This document shows, piece by piece, positions 1 to 7,828 of a stretch of 64,000 nt of DNA; within the stretch, counting starts at the first letter, position 1; the number at the start of each line of letters is the position of its first letter. This DNA comes from Chromatiaceae bacterium (GTDB lineage Bacteria > Pseudomonadota > Gammaproteobacteria > Chromatiales > Chromatiaceae). The stretch covers positions 1 to 64,000 of the forward strand of contig JALSSC010000008.1 in assembly GCA_026984455.1 (NCBI GenBank), given 5' to 3'. Below the pieces are notes generated by a model, which saw only the letters and a program-made list of their open reading frames with translations, was not told the DNA's origin and searched no databases. Position numbers and translations under genes: made by a program.

Positions 1-207
1 GATCTTGAAGTAACCGGACATACCGGCCATTCCGCTCATGCCACTCATGCCGGACATGCCGGACATGCCGGACATGCCGCCCATGCCGGACATGCCGCCC
101 ATGCCGGACATGCCCGTCATCGCGCAGGCCGCACCGGCGCCGGTCAGGCCCAGGCTGACGGCGGCGGCGATGGCGGCCTTCTTAAACACTTTCATAGTCG
201 CTTTCAT
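1..207 (-). CDS. Met-rich secreted repeat protein (3' end outside window)
   Basis: I do not recognise this gene. The reading frame opens at an ATG at 207 preceded by a strong Shine-Dalgarno (GGAGGAAAC, about 6 bases away) and runs off the window start after 69 codons. Residues 1 to about 28 look like a Sec signal peptide: several lysines, then an alanine-rich hydrophobic stretch ending near AGAAC/AM. The visible mature part is almost only GMSGMGG/GMSGMS units, about a dozen methionines alternating with Gly and Ser, then GYFKI at the edge. Methionine-rich periplasmic segments can bind Cu(I) or Ag(I) in known metal-handling proteins; applying that here is inference. It lies 43 bases downstream of another small secreted protein on the same strand, so the two may be co-transcribed. 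The repeats may vary in number between strains. Confidence 0.7.
   Translation of the reverse strand, partial: MKATMKVFKKAAIAAAVSLGLTGAGAACAMTGMSGMGGMSGMGGMSGMSGMSGMSGMSGMAGMSGYFKI
16..117. repeat. tandem 9-bp repeat array (Gly-Met-Ser coding)
   Basis: Near-perfect 9-base units of the type catgccgga/catgccgcc follow one another. They encode the Gly-Met-Ser/Gly-Met-Gly units of the minus-strand protein. The period of 9 bases keeps the frame, so unit gain or loss by slippage would change protein length without a frameshift. Confidence 0.85.
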
Positions 208-250
208 TGCGTTTCCTCCAAATGGCAGTGTGTCAGGACGACTTACTGCA

Positions 251-553
251 TCAGTTGTGATACCAACCACGGATGTCATACGGGCCATGTAGCCCCGGGT
301 GATTGAAAGGCGTGTACCAAGCCCCTTGGTTCTCAAGAAAATGCAGACTTGCGGGATAGGGTTGACTGATCCCATGCAAGGCCCGAACGAACCACGCATG
401 GTCCTTATGAAATTCCCGGATGACCGGCGCCCCCGCCGGCCGGTGCCAAGGCTCGACACCCGCGATAGGGTAGGCGGCTGCCGGAGCGATCTGGATCGCG
501 CTCAACAAGGCCCCACAGGCGCAGGCCTTGAGCAGAGTCTCGATGGATTGCAT
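251..553 (-). CDS. small secreted protein of unknown function
   Basis: A 100-residue protein. I chose the ATG at 553 because a clean Shine-Dalgarno (CAGGAGG, 5 bases away) precedes it; an upstream in-frame start at 685 adds 44 residues that look non-coding. Residues 1 to about 30 form a signal peptide (hydrophobic core LLKACACGALLSAIQ, cleavage near AAA-YP). The mature part is rich in Trp, Pro, His and Tyr (GVEPWHRP, GAWYTPF, IRGWYHN), which suggests a small compact periplasmic protein. No cysteine pair or heme motif is present after the signal. It stands 43 bases upstream of the Met-rich repeat protein in the same direction, so the two probably share a transcript. I do not recognise a named family, and no function can be assigned. 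Confidence 0.65.
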   Translation of the reverse strand: MQSIETLLKACACGALLSAIQIAPAAAYPIAGVEPWHRPAGAPVIREFHKDHAWFVRALHGISQPYPASLHFLENQGAWYTPFNHPGLHGPYDIRGWYHN

Positions 554-976
554 GAATGCCTCCTGGAGAGTGACTGGTCTTGCCGTGGCGCGACGCAACT
601 CGCGCGCAGCCGCCCTGCCCTCAGCATTTATCGTGCCGCATTCGATAACATACTGTTTCATAAGCCACCTCCCCCCCATCCCCACACCGGCTCAAGGCTG
701 CTGCAAATGCAAACCCTGCCTTCGTGTCAGGACCCTTCGGGGGAAAGGGTGAAATGGCTTCCAAACTAAGGGGGCCAAGGCCATTGGCCTGCGCTGTGCA
801 CCACGCCATGGAACACGTGAATTCAGTGGGTTGGGATCTGACGTTGTGGCATCCCCACGGAAATTGAAAAGGGTTTCTTGTAATCCTGCCAAGGTGGCAG
901 ACAGAGGGGCAGGAAGCAAAGGTCGCCCGAGCAAGCACACCCGCCATACGCAGAGTGAAGCGGCTGCAAGCGATGC
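554..976. other. intergenic stretch without a convincing gene
   Basis: Reading frames here are short, have no Shine-Dalgarno and look like shadows. A small inverted repeat (ACCCTT at 732-737 with AAGGGT at 745-750) is the only structure seen. It has no U-tract, so it is not a clear terminator. The promoter of the two small secreted-protein genes should lie on the minus strand here, but no good -35/-10 pair was found. Confidence 0.4.
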
Positions 977-1876
977 TCAATCCACCAGGAACACCCTGCC
1001 GTCCCGACGCCGGACCACGATCTGATGACGCAGCCGATGGGGCCGCCGCTTCTCCACGATACTGATGAGATAGACGCGCAGCACATGGCGGATACGCCCC
1101 ACGATGACGCCTCTTTCGCCCCGCCGGTCGATCCAGGCCACCGCCACCCGATGGGCCTTGGCCCAGGTATCCACCGGCGGGACGACCCCCGCATCCACCA
1201 CCGTACCCGGACAGGAAGACGCGCCACTGGCGCCCCCGCCCCCCGCCGTCCTGACAGACTCGGCCACCTCTTTGGCCGCCCCGGGCGGGTACAGGCTGAC
1301 CGAACCATCGGCGGCCTCGACCACCCGCCAGCCCTTCGCCCGTAACGCCGCCCAACGACTCGACGCGGCCGGCGGGGCGGTCGCGGCCCGGCGCCTGAAG
1401 ACGACACCACCATCGGCGGTGCGCCTCGCCTTCCAGCCAGTGCTGCGCATCGCGTCGATCAAGGCATCGGTATCGAACGCGATCCCGGAAGAAGACGGTC
1501 CGGTGCCCTTTTTGGCGACGGACCCGGCCGGTCGCGAATGACCCCCTTCGTCCCCCACGGTCGAAGTCGTCTCCTGGACGGCGGCGGGGGGATAGAGGGA
1601 CACCGTGCCATCCGCCGATTCCACCACCCGCCAGCCGCGGGCGCGCAGCGGAGCCCAGCGATCCACGGCGGTCGCCTTTGGCGCCGACGGCCCTGAAGCG
1701 GTGACAGGCGAGTCCTGGCGACGCAGCAGCAGGCCGCCGTCCGCCTCATGAGTCACCTTCCATCCAGCGGCCCGCAGGGCGTCGTCGAGGGCCGGAGTCC
1801 CGGCCAGGGATTGCCCGAAAAACAGGAAGGTTCCGATGAGGTAACCCGTCAGGTATCGATGTTTCATTCCACGCAT
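977..1876 (-). CDS. secreted protein with duplicated Gly-Trp/ADG modules
   Basis: A 299-residue protein I do not recognise. It starts at ATG 1876 or, better spaced from the GGAGAGG sequence, at ATG 1867 (296 residues). A signal peptide covers the first 25 or so residues (GYLIGTFLFFGQSLAG). The rest is built from two kinds of short module arranged A-B-A-B. Module A (about residues 30-52 and 140-162) has the pattern GWK...ADGG(L/V)(L/V)(L/F)RR. Module B (about 72-95 and 172-195) has RGWRVVE(S/A)ADG(T/S)VSLYPP. The A-B pair has therefore been duplicated, separated by low-complexity linkers. The last 100 residues are basic and end in IVVRRRDGRVFLVD, perhaps a decayed fifth unit. The gene is divergent from the two-component system across a 326-base gap. 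A cell-envelope location is likely from the signal; function is unknown. Confidence 0.6.
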   Translation of the reverse strand: MRGMKHRYLTGYLIGTFLFFGQSLAGTPALDDALRAAGWKVTHEADGGLLLRRQDSPVTASGPSAPKATAVDRWAPLRARGWRVVESADGTVSLYPPAAVQETTSTVGDEGGHSRPAGSVAKKGTGPSSSGIAFDTDALIDAMRSTGWKARRTADGGVVFRRRAATAPPAASSRWAALRAKGWRVVEAADGSVSLYPPGAAKEVAESVRTAGGGGASGASSCPGTVVDAGVVPPVDTWAKAHRVAVAWIDRRGERGVIVGRIRHVLRVYLISIVEKRRPHRLRHQIVVRRRDGRVFLVD

Positions 1877-2202
1877 CCTCTCCAGCGATCATTGGGTAGT
1901 CGTTTGGCGCATGGATGCCTAGCAATAACGACGCCAAACACCAAGCCTCCCGGAATCGCCCGCGTGCCGCCCGGAAAACTCCTGTGAATCCAGGTGGTTC
2001 CAGAATAAGGCAAGCCATATCATGCACTTCGCATCCCCTTCCTCCGCCCCCGGCTCGCACGGGTATCTGCCAATATGGCAGAGATTTGCAACCTCAACTC
2101 TCTATACTGAGACCCGTGTCAGAGGCCGGCAAAGCACTTTCCCCTCAGGGATCGACCCCACGGGGGAACAGATACCGACCGACGTGGCATCGGAGACCCC
2201 CT
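1877..2202. promoter_or_regulatory. divergent intergenic region with palindrome and -10 box
   Basis: This gap separates the duplicated-module protein (minus) from the sensor kinase (plus). It holds a perfect inverted repeat, TCTGCCA-ATA-TGGCAGA, at 2066-2082 and a good -10 hexamer, TATACT, at 2103-2108. If transcription starts near 2115, the palindrome is centred near -41, the usual place for a class II activator site. No -35 box is visible at the right distance, which fits activator dependence. This is inference from spacing only. Confidence 0.4.
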
Positions 2203-4044
2203 ATGCACTGGTTCCAATCCAGTCTCAATCGCAAGTTCGCCCTGGGTACCGCCTCGGGGCTGGTGGCCAGTTCCCTGGTATTCCTGGTGCTGTTCATCGG
2301 CTTCTACCGCCACGAACTCGCCCAGCAGCGCACCGAAGCGGCGTCCCAGGTCACCCGCCTGCTGCGTACCTCGCTAGAGAACGCCATGCTCAAGCGCGAC
2401 CTAGACGGCCTGCGCACGATCCTCATCCGCCTGGGCGAACAACCGGGGATCGACTCGGTGATGATCGTCAACCCCAAGCGCGAGGTGCGTTTCGCCAGCG
2501 ACCCCATCCTCCTCGGGCGGCGTCTGGACGATCTGGTGTTCGGCGACCGGCCCGAGACCCTGTTCCTCACCCGTGCCAGCGGCGCTGAGACCCTGCGCAG
2601 CGTCCACCCGGTGCACAACCGCCGCCCCTGTCAACCTTGTCATGGCCCCATAGCGAAGCATCCCATCAACGGTGTCCTCCTGGTGGACTTCGATGCCGCC
2701 CCGATCCGTGCCCGGGCCCGGCACACCACCCTCCTGTTGATGGGTGCGGGTGCCCTCATCGTGCTGATCAATCTGGCCGGCGGCTGGTGGTTCATCCACC
2801 GGTACGTGGTCCGGCCGGTGGAACGGCTGGGCGAGACCGCGGCCCGCTTCGCGGAGGGTGATCTGGAGGCCCGCGCGCGGCTGCCGGGCAACGACGAACT
2901 CGCCACCCTGGGCCGGACCTTCGACACCATGGCGAAACGAGTGCAGTGGCAGATGCGCATCCTGGAAGAGAAAGAGCATTTCCTCCAGGCCCTGGTGGAC
3001 GCGATCCCCGACGGCATCCGCATCATCGCCCCGGACCACCGGGTTCTGTTGGCCAACCGCACCTATCGGGAGCAACTCGGGGTGGATACTGCGCAGGCCC
3101 TGACGACCCCCTGCCATACGCTCACCCACGGCCTGGACAGCCCCTGCCCCACCACACTGGTGACCTGTCCCCTGGAACAGGTCCTGAAGAATGGCACCTC
3201 CCTGCGCACGATACACCGCCACCGACGCACCGACGGTCGTCCCCTGGATGTGGAGATCTACGCCGCCCCCATGCACGTGACCCAGGAGGGAAGGGAACGC
3301 CGCTTGGTGGTAGAGGCCATCCGCGACCTGGAACAAGAGATCCGTTTCTCCCACGAACAAAAGCTGTCCGAACTCGGCCGCCTGGCCGCCGGCGTCGCCC
3401 ACGAGATCCACAATCCCCTGGCCTCGGTACGGCTCGCCCTGCACGGCTGCCAACAACGCCTGGCCCAAGGCGAGACCGAGGCCGTCCTGGAGCACCTCGA
3501 ACTCGTGGACCGTGAGGTGGACGCCTGCATCGAGGTGACCCAGCGCCTGCTCAAGCTCAGCCTGTCGCCATCGGAGCGACAGGAACTGGTGGACGTCGGG
3601 GCCTGTCTCGACGACACCTTGAAGCTGCTGCAATGGGAGGCCGACCAACAGGCGGTACGTATCCGCCTGGATCTGAAGGATCGCCCCTTGCGCATCCTCG
3701 CGCACGACAACGACCTGCGCATGATCGCCCTGAACCTGATCCAAAACGCCCTGCATGCCATGCCTGAAGGCGGTACGCTGAAGGTGCGGGCCTACAGCGA
3801 CCATGGGTGGGTGCGGATCGAGTTCGCCGACACCGGCCATGGCATCCCCGAGGACGACCTGCCCCACATCTTCGCCCCCTTCTTCAGCCGCCGGGCCGAT
3901 GGGGTCCGCGGGACCGGGCTGGGCCTCGCCATCACCCGCTCCCTGGTGGAGGCCCACGATGGCCGTATCGAGGTAGAGAGCCTGGTGGATCAGGGGGCCT
4001 GCTTCCGAATTCAATTTCCCGACCCCGACCGGAGCGCGTCATGA
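2203..4044 (+). CDS. sensor histidine kinase with periplasmic CxxCH motif
   Basis: Membrane histidine kinase, 613 residues from ATG 2203; the longer frame upstream has no typical start. Order of parts: transmembrane helix about residues 13-35; periplasmic sensor about 36-165 holding C143-Q-P-C146-H147, a c-type heme attachment motif, followed by INGVLLVDFD; second transmembrane helix about 172-195; HAMP linker; a PAS domain with a Cys-containing segment (PCHTLTHGLDSPCP); HisKA with H400 in VAHEIHNPLAS; and HATPase_c with N-box NALHAMPEGG, G1 DTGHGIPEDD and G2 GTGLGLAI. It overlaps the response regulator by 4 bases, so the pair is translationally coupled. Sensor kinases with such periplasmic CxxCH motifs are known from redox-versatile bacteria and can carry heme c. 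Its place beside the nap operon suggests redox or nitrogen-oxide sensing, but the signal is not shown by sequence. Confidence 0.92.
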   Translation: MHWFQSSLNRKFALGTASGLVASSLVFLVLFIGFYRHELAQQRTEAASQVTRLLRTSLENAMLKRDLDGLRTILIRLGEQPGIDSVMIVNPKREVRFASDPILLGRRLDDLVFGDRPETLFLTRASGAETLRSVHPVHNRRPCQPCHGPIAKHPINGVLLVDFDAAPIRARARHTTLLLMGAGALIVLINLAGGWWFIHRYVVRPVERLGETAARFAEGDLEARARLPGNDELATLGRTFDTMAKRVQWQMRILEEKEHFLQALVDAIPDGIRIIAPDHRVLLANRTYREQLGVDTAQALTTPCHTLTHGLDSPCPTTLVTCPLEQVLKNGTSLRTIHRHRRTDGRPLDVEIYAAPMHVTQEGRERRLVVEAIRDLEQEIRFSHEQKLSELGRLAAGVAHEIHNPLASVRLALHGCQQRLAQGETEAVLEHLELVDREVDACIEVTQRLLKLSLSPSERQELVDVGACLDDTLKLLQWEADQQAVRIRLDLKDRPLRILAHDNDLRMIALNLIQNALHAMPEGGTLKVRAYSDHGWVRIEFADTGHGIPEDDLPHIFAPFFSRRADGVRGTGLGLAITRSLVEAHDGRIEVESLVDQGACFRIQFPDPDRSAS

Positions 4045-5390
4045 AACGTCGAATCCTGCTGATCGAAGACGACCGCACCCTGAACCGCCTGTTGGCCACG
4101 GAACTCCGGCGCGAGGGCTTCGCAGTCACCTCTGTCGATACCTGGGCCGCGGCGGATGCCTGGTTGGCAGATCACGAACCCCACCTCCTGATCACCGACG
4201 TCCGCCTGCCTGATGCCGACACCCTCGAGCGCCTCCGCGCGGAACCCTTCGACTATCCGGTGGTGGTGCTGACCGCCTACGGATCCATCCGTGACGCCGT
4301 GGAGGCCATGAAGGCCGGGGCGGTGGAATACCTGGTCAAACCGGTGAACACCGACGCCCTGCTCATGGTGATACGCAAGGCATTGGATCAGGCCGACCTG
4401 AGGCGCGAACACCAATTCTGTTTGCGCCGCCTCGAGGCCAAGGAGGGAAACCAGCGTTTCATGGTGGGGATCAGCCCGGCCCTGGACCGAGTCAAGGAGC
4501 TGATCGAGGCGGTGGCACCCAGCGACATGAGCGTCCTGATTCAGGGGGAGAGCGGCAGCGGCAAGGAACTGGTGGCCCGGGCCATCCATGACCAGAGCCC
4601 GCGGGCCAAGCGCGCCTTCGTCGCGGTGGATTGCTGCACCCTACAGGAAAAGTTGTTCGAATCGGAACTCTTCGGCCACGAGCGAGGTGCCTTCACCGGC
4701 GCCGAGCGGCAAAAGAAGGGCCTCATCGAGGGTGCCGAGGGTGGCACCCTCTTTCTTGACGAGATCGGCGAGATCGACCCTTCGATCCAGGCCAAACTAT
4801 TGCGGGTGCTGGAGACCGGTACCTTTCGCCGGGTGGGTGGCACCCGCGACCTGGAGGCCCACGTGCGCGTGGTGGCGGCCACCAACCGCGACCTCGAGGC
4901 CATGAGCCACGCAGGAAGCTTTCGCGCCGATCTCTATTTCCGCCTCAGCGGCTTCATCATCGAGACCCCACCCCTGCGCGAGCGGCGTGAGGACATCCCC
5001 TATCTGGTGGAACATTTCCTGCGCCACCACAATTTCTCCCGCCGGGTGAACAAGACCTTCTCCAATGCCGCCATCCGCGAACTGGTGGCCTACGACTGGC
5101 CGGGCAACGTCCGCGAACTCAAAAACGTGGTGGAACGGGCCGTGATCCTCTCCCGCGACAAGAAGACCGTGCGCCCCGAGCACCTCACCTTCGGCCGCGG
5201 CGGCAGGCAGCAGGCGAAGGTCGTCCTCCGTTTCGACCACGATCCCACATTGGAGGAACTGGAGGCCGCCTATCTGCGCCTACAACTGGAGAAGCAATCC
5301 GGACGGCGCGCACGCGTCGCCGAGGTCTTGGACGTGAGCGAGCGCAACATCTACCGGCTCATCAAGCGCTACGACCTGGCCAATGCCTGA
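4041..5390 (+). CDS. sigma54-dependent response regulator (NtrC family)
   Basis: A 449-residue transcription activator, partner of the kinase with which it overlaps (ATGA at 4041). Receiver domain residues 1-120 has the acidic pair D10-D11, phosphoacceptor D53 (LLITDVRLPD) and the conserved Lys in YLVKP. The AAA+ domain, about 140-380, has Walker A GESGSGKE, the sigma54-contact loop GAFTGA, Walker B GGTLFLDEIGE and the arginine-finger region RADLYFRL. The C-terminal Fis-type helix-turn-helix reads RVAEVLDVSERNIYRLIKRY. It should therefore activate RNA polymerase-sigma54 when phosphorylated. The target is unknown. No perfect -24/-12 element was found upstream of nap or of its own operon, so the regulon is probably elsewhere. 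Confidence 0.95.
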   Translation: MKRRILLIEDDRTLNRLLATELRREGFAVTSVDTWAAADAWLADHEPHLLITDVRLPDADTLERLRAEPFDYPVVVLTAYGSIRDAVEAMKAGAVEYLVKPVNTDALLMVIRKALDQADLRREHQFCLRRLEAKEGNQRFMVGISPALDRVKELIEAVAPSDMSVLIQGESGSGKELVARAIHDQSPRAKRAFVAVDCCTLQEKLFESELFGHERGAFTGAERQKKGLIEGAEGGTLFLDEIGEIDPSIQAKLLRVLETGTFRRVGGTRDLEAHVRVVAATNRDLEAMSHAGSFRADLYFRLSGFIIETPPLRERREDIPYLVEHFLRHHNFSRRVNKTFSNAAIRELVAYDWPGNVRELKNVVERAVILSRDKKTVRPEHLTFGRGGRQQAKVVLRFDHDPTLEELEAAYLRLQLEKQSGRRARVAEVLDVSERNIYRLIKRYDLANA

Positions 5391-5513
5391 GGTCTTCCGA
5401 CCGGCGCCCGTATCCACCACCCAGGCATCCCGTGAGGATCCGCTACGATCTCTGGTTGCTGAGGTGCCTGCGGCTTTGGACTGGCCTGCGTGGGAGGTCA
5501 CCTCCGCGCAGAC

Positions 5514-5535
5514 AAAAAAGGGGGCCGAAGCCCCC
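5514..5535 (-). terminator. rho-independent terminator of the nap operon
   Basis: Read on the minus strand this is GGGGGC-TTCG-GCCCCC followed by TTTTTT: a six-pair GC stem, the very stable TTCG tetraloop and a U-tract. It lies about 30 bases after the napC stop and should end the nap transcript, keeping it apart from the convergent regulator gene. Confidence 0.92.
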
Positions 5536-5563
5536 CGTCTGCGCGATCGATGCATACCCGCCC

Positions 5564-6139
5564 TTACTGATAATAGATGCTCTCGCCGGGGTTGTCCTGG
5601 TCTGGATCGTATTCCTCGGGCAGCTGATGGGCAATGCCCTTATGACAGTCGATACAGGTGTAGCCCTTGTCCCCAGCCTCTTCGTGCATTTCCTGGGCAC
5701 GCGGTTCTTGGCGCTCGAAGTCCATGGATTCATAGTCGTGGCAGTTGCGGCACTCCCGCGAGTCTGTGCGCTTCATAGTCTTCCAGACATGTTTGGCCAA
5801 CTCGAACTTCTTGGCCTCGAACTTCTCCGGGGTGTCCACCGTCCCCTTGAGGTGGTGATACAGCTCGTTGGACGCCTGGATCTTGCGAATGACCTTGTAG
5901 ATCCAGGGCCGCGGCACATGGCAATCCGGGCAGGTGGCCCGTACGCCCGTACGGTTGGTGAAATGGATGGTGTCCTGGAGGTCGGGATAGGGGTTGTCGC
6001 GCATCTCGTGGCAGGAGATACAGAACTGCTCGGTATTGGTAAGGGCCAATGCCCAGTTGAATCCACCCCAAAGGATGACGCCCAGAACGATACCGATGAG
6101 GAGGATCCCGAAGATACCCTTCTTTTGATTCGTGGTCAT
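5564..6139 (-). CDS. napC: NapC tetraheme c-type quinol dehydrogenase
   Basis: Membrane-anchored tetraheme cytochrome of the NapC/NirT family, 191 residues. It takes electrons from the quinol pool and passes them to NapB-NapA. The ATG at 6139 is preferred because GGGAG lies 5 bases upstream; a GTG at 6145 is too close to it. One N-terminal helix (about residues 8-33) anchors the protein, followed by four CxxCH motifs: CISCH, CPDCH, CRNCH and CIDCH. The motif CISCHEMRDNPY is typical of the family. It is the last gene of the operon, followed by a strong terminator. With NapGH also present there are two possible quinol entry points to the nitrate reductase, as in Escherichia coli. Confidence 0.95.
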   Translation of the reverse strand: MTTNQKKGIFGILLIGIVLGVILWGGFNWALALTNTEQFCISCHEMRDNPYPDLQDTIHFTNRTGVRATCPDCHVPRPWIYKVIRKIQASNELYHHLKGTVDTPEKFEAKKFELAKHVWKTMKRTDSRECRNCHDYESMDFERQEPRAQEMHEEAGDKGYTCIDCHKGIAHQLPEEYDPDQDNPGESIYYQ

Positions 6140-6384
6140 GGCCACTCCCTAAATTTGTGAATAAGACCTGATTCTAATGCGCTAGGTCCGACAGGACAAC
6201 GCGGCGCCACTTCTCAGCCGGAATACCCCACCACACGCGCGCCCCGAGCTGAAGGCGGGCCGATCTCCCGGATCCCGCAAGATCCATGCGCGTGTGCGAT
6301 TGTGGAGCGGCGACCGGATCTGCCCCCAGGGCGTGCCCCGGAGACAGATCCAAATCTCAGGCACACTCCCCGGCCCGGCTCCGC

Positions 6385-6813
6385 CTACTTGGCCCCCACG
6401 AATTGATTCTCCACCAGCGGCTTCGCATCCAGCTGAGGGATATGGCACTGGTTACAGAAATAGCGGCGTGAGGACACCTTCGTCAGACGTTTGCCATCAC
6501 GATCCAGGAAATGACTGTCGCCCACCTTCGGGGCCTTCTCCTTCTTGTAGGTCTTGGGGCTGTGGCACTTCAGACAGCCGTTGTTCTTGCGCGTGATCCT
6601 GTATTTGTCGATCTTGTGGGGAATAATCGGCGGCTGGATCTTGTAGTTGCGCTCGATCCCGCCCTGCACCACCACTGGTTTGGCCTTGGCCGGCTTGGCG
6701 GATTCCTTGGCCACGGCATCGCCTCGAAGGGATTCCACATCCACCGCCGCAGAGACGCTCATGGAAAGCCCCATGGCCGCTGCCGCAATAATCACGAGGG
6801 TCTTCTGTCTCAT
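6385..6813 (-). CDS. napB: NapB diheme cytochrome subunit of nitrate reductase
   Basis: Periplasmic diheme cytochrome c that hands electrons to the catalytic subunit NapA. It has 142 residues from ATG 6813, which has AGAGGTGG at a suitable distance; a GTG at 6825 lies too close to it. A signal peptide covers about residues 1-23 (LVIIAAAAMGLSMSVSA). Two heme motifs, CLKCH and CNQCH, are separated by the usual distance, with the family sequences YRITRKNNGCLKCH and SRRYFCNQCHIPQ. Between NapH and NapB there is a 106-base gap and between NapB and NapC a gap of 245 bases without a gene. The order NapH-NapB-NapC is the standard one. Confidence 0.95.
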   Translation of the reverse strand: MRQKTLVIIAAAAMGLSMSVSAAVDVESLRGDAVAKESAKPAKAKPVVVQGGIERNYKIQPPIIPHKIDKYRITRKNNGCLKCHSPKTYKKEKAPKVGDSHFLDRDGKRLTKVSSRRYFCNQCHIPQLDAKPLVENQFVGAK

Positions 6814-6919
6814 CACTGTATCCACCTCTCAAATGTCTCGCCTATTCGTTACGGCCGCCCCTCCCAGGGCGCCCCATACCCCAAGGGCCGGTATCGTCTC
6901 CTCTCCCGAGGCCGAGGCC

Positions 6920-7828
6920 TCAAGACGACGATGCCTTTCCCCCCTCCGTCACCGGATCCCCGGCGGACTCGATTCGGTTCTTGAACCGGGTCGAAAATTC
7001 GAATACATCCTGGTCGCAGACGTCGATACAACGTCCGCAATTGGTGCAGTTGATATCCAGGATCACCGGGCCGAACCCCTTCCCCTCACCCTTGAGGGCG
7101 GGACGGATCACGTGGGGTTCGGGGCAGACGTTGAAGCAATCCATGCAGTCGTCGCACTGTTGGCGCCGGCGCGCCGAGACACGCCACACACTCTTCCAGG
7201 CCAGGAGGCTGTAGAAGGCGCCGACGGGACAGAGGCGCCCGCACCAGCCCCGCTTGCTGACCAGAAGGTCGAACAGGAACACCGCCAGGATCACCGTCCA
7301 GGCCAGCCCCATACCGAAGATGATGCCCCGATGGAACAGGGAGACGGGGTTGATCAGTTCCCAGGCGATGGTACCGGTGACCGGCGGCAGAACCAGGGTC
7401 AGCCCGAGCATCCAGTAGCGGGTGTTGCGGGAGAGATTGGCGCTCTGCCGGATCCCCAGGCGCCGCCGCAGCCAGGCCGCGAGGTCCGTGACCAGATTGA
7501 CCGGGCAGACCCAGGAGCAGAACAGGCGGCCGCCGACAAGGAGATAGAAGAGCAACACGATCCCGGCCCCGATCCAGCCGCTCCACTCGGGGATCTGGCC
7601 CGAGGCCAGCACCTGCAGGAGCAGGTGAGGATCGGTGAGCGGCAGGGTATCGAGGGTCAGGCTGGAGGACAAGTTGCCCTTGACGATCCAGATGCCGGCC
7701 AGGGGGCCGAGCAGGAAGAGGCCAAGGATACCCACCTGGCTGAGGCGTCGCAGCAACAGCCACCTGTTGGCTGCCAGCCAGCCCCTGGACTCCCGCTTCT
7801 TCCGCCCCGGTTGGGTGTTGGCCGCCAT
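6920..7828 (-). CDS. napH: NapH membrane ferredoxin-type quinol dehydrogenase
   Basis: Integral membrane iron-sulfur protein, 302 residues, which with NapG oxidises quinol and delivers electrons to the NapAB system. Four membrane helices are visible (starting near residues 30, 84, 138 and 176). Cytoplasmic Cys motifs CSWVCPVNL and CGRLCPVGA follow helices, as in the NapH/NosR family. Two C-terminal [4Fe-4S] ferredoxin motifs follow: CDDCMDCFNVCP and CTNCGRCIDVC. The start codon overlaps the stop of napG by one base (TGATG-type junction), so the two are coupled. The length matches the family. Confidence 0.95.
   Translation of the reverse strand: MAANTQPGRKKRESRGWLAANRWLLLRRLSQVGILGLFLLGPLAGIWIVKGNLSSSLTLDTLPLTDPHLLLQVLASGQIPEWSGWIGAGIVLLFYLLVGGRLFCSWVCPVNLVTDLAAWLRRRLGIRQSANLSRNTRYWMLGLTLVLPPVTGTIAWELINPVSLFHRGIIFGMGLAWTVILAVFLFDLLVSKRGWCGRLCPVGAFYSLLAWKSVWRVSARRRQQCDDCMDCFNVCPEPHVIRPALKGEGKGFGPVILDINCTNCGRCIDVCDQDVFEFSTRFKNRIESAGDPVTEGGKASSS

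Noticed and set aside
38-292. Plus-strand frame reading MPDMPDMPP repeats
   Set aside because: It is the complementary reading of the minus-strand Gly-Met-Ser repeats; the minus strand has a signal peptide and a good Shine-Dalgarno, the plus strand has neither.
692-940. 82-codon minus-strand frame in the left gap
   Set aside because: No Shine-Dalgarno and Pro/Arg-rich composition typical of random GC-rich frames.
2076-2091. Possible sigma54 -24/-12 promoter (TGGCAGAGATTTGCAA)
   Set aside because: The GG to GC distance is 9, not 10 bases, and sigma54 polymerase is strict about this spacing.
2401-4014. Long minus-strand frame opposite the histidine kinase
   Set aside because: Antisense shadow due to GC-rich codon use; the plus-strand protein has all kinase motifs.
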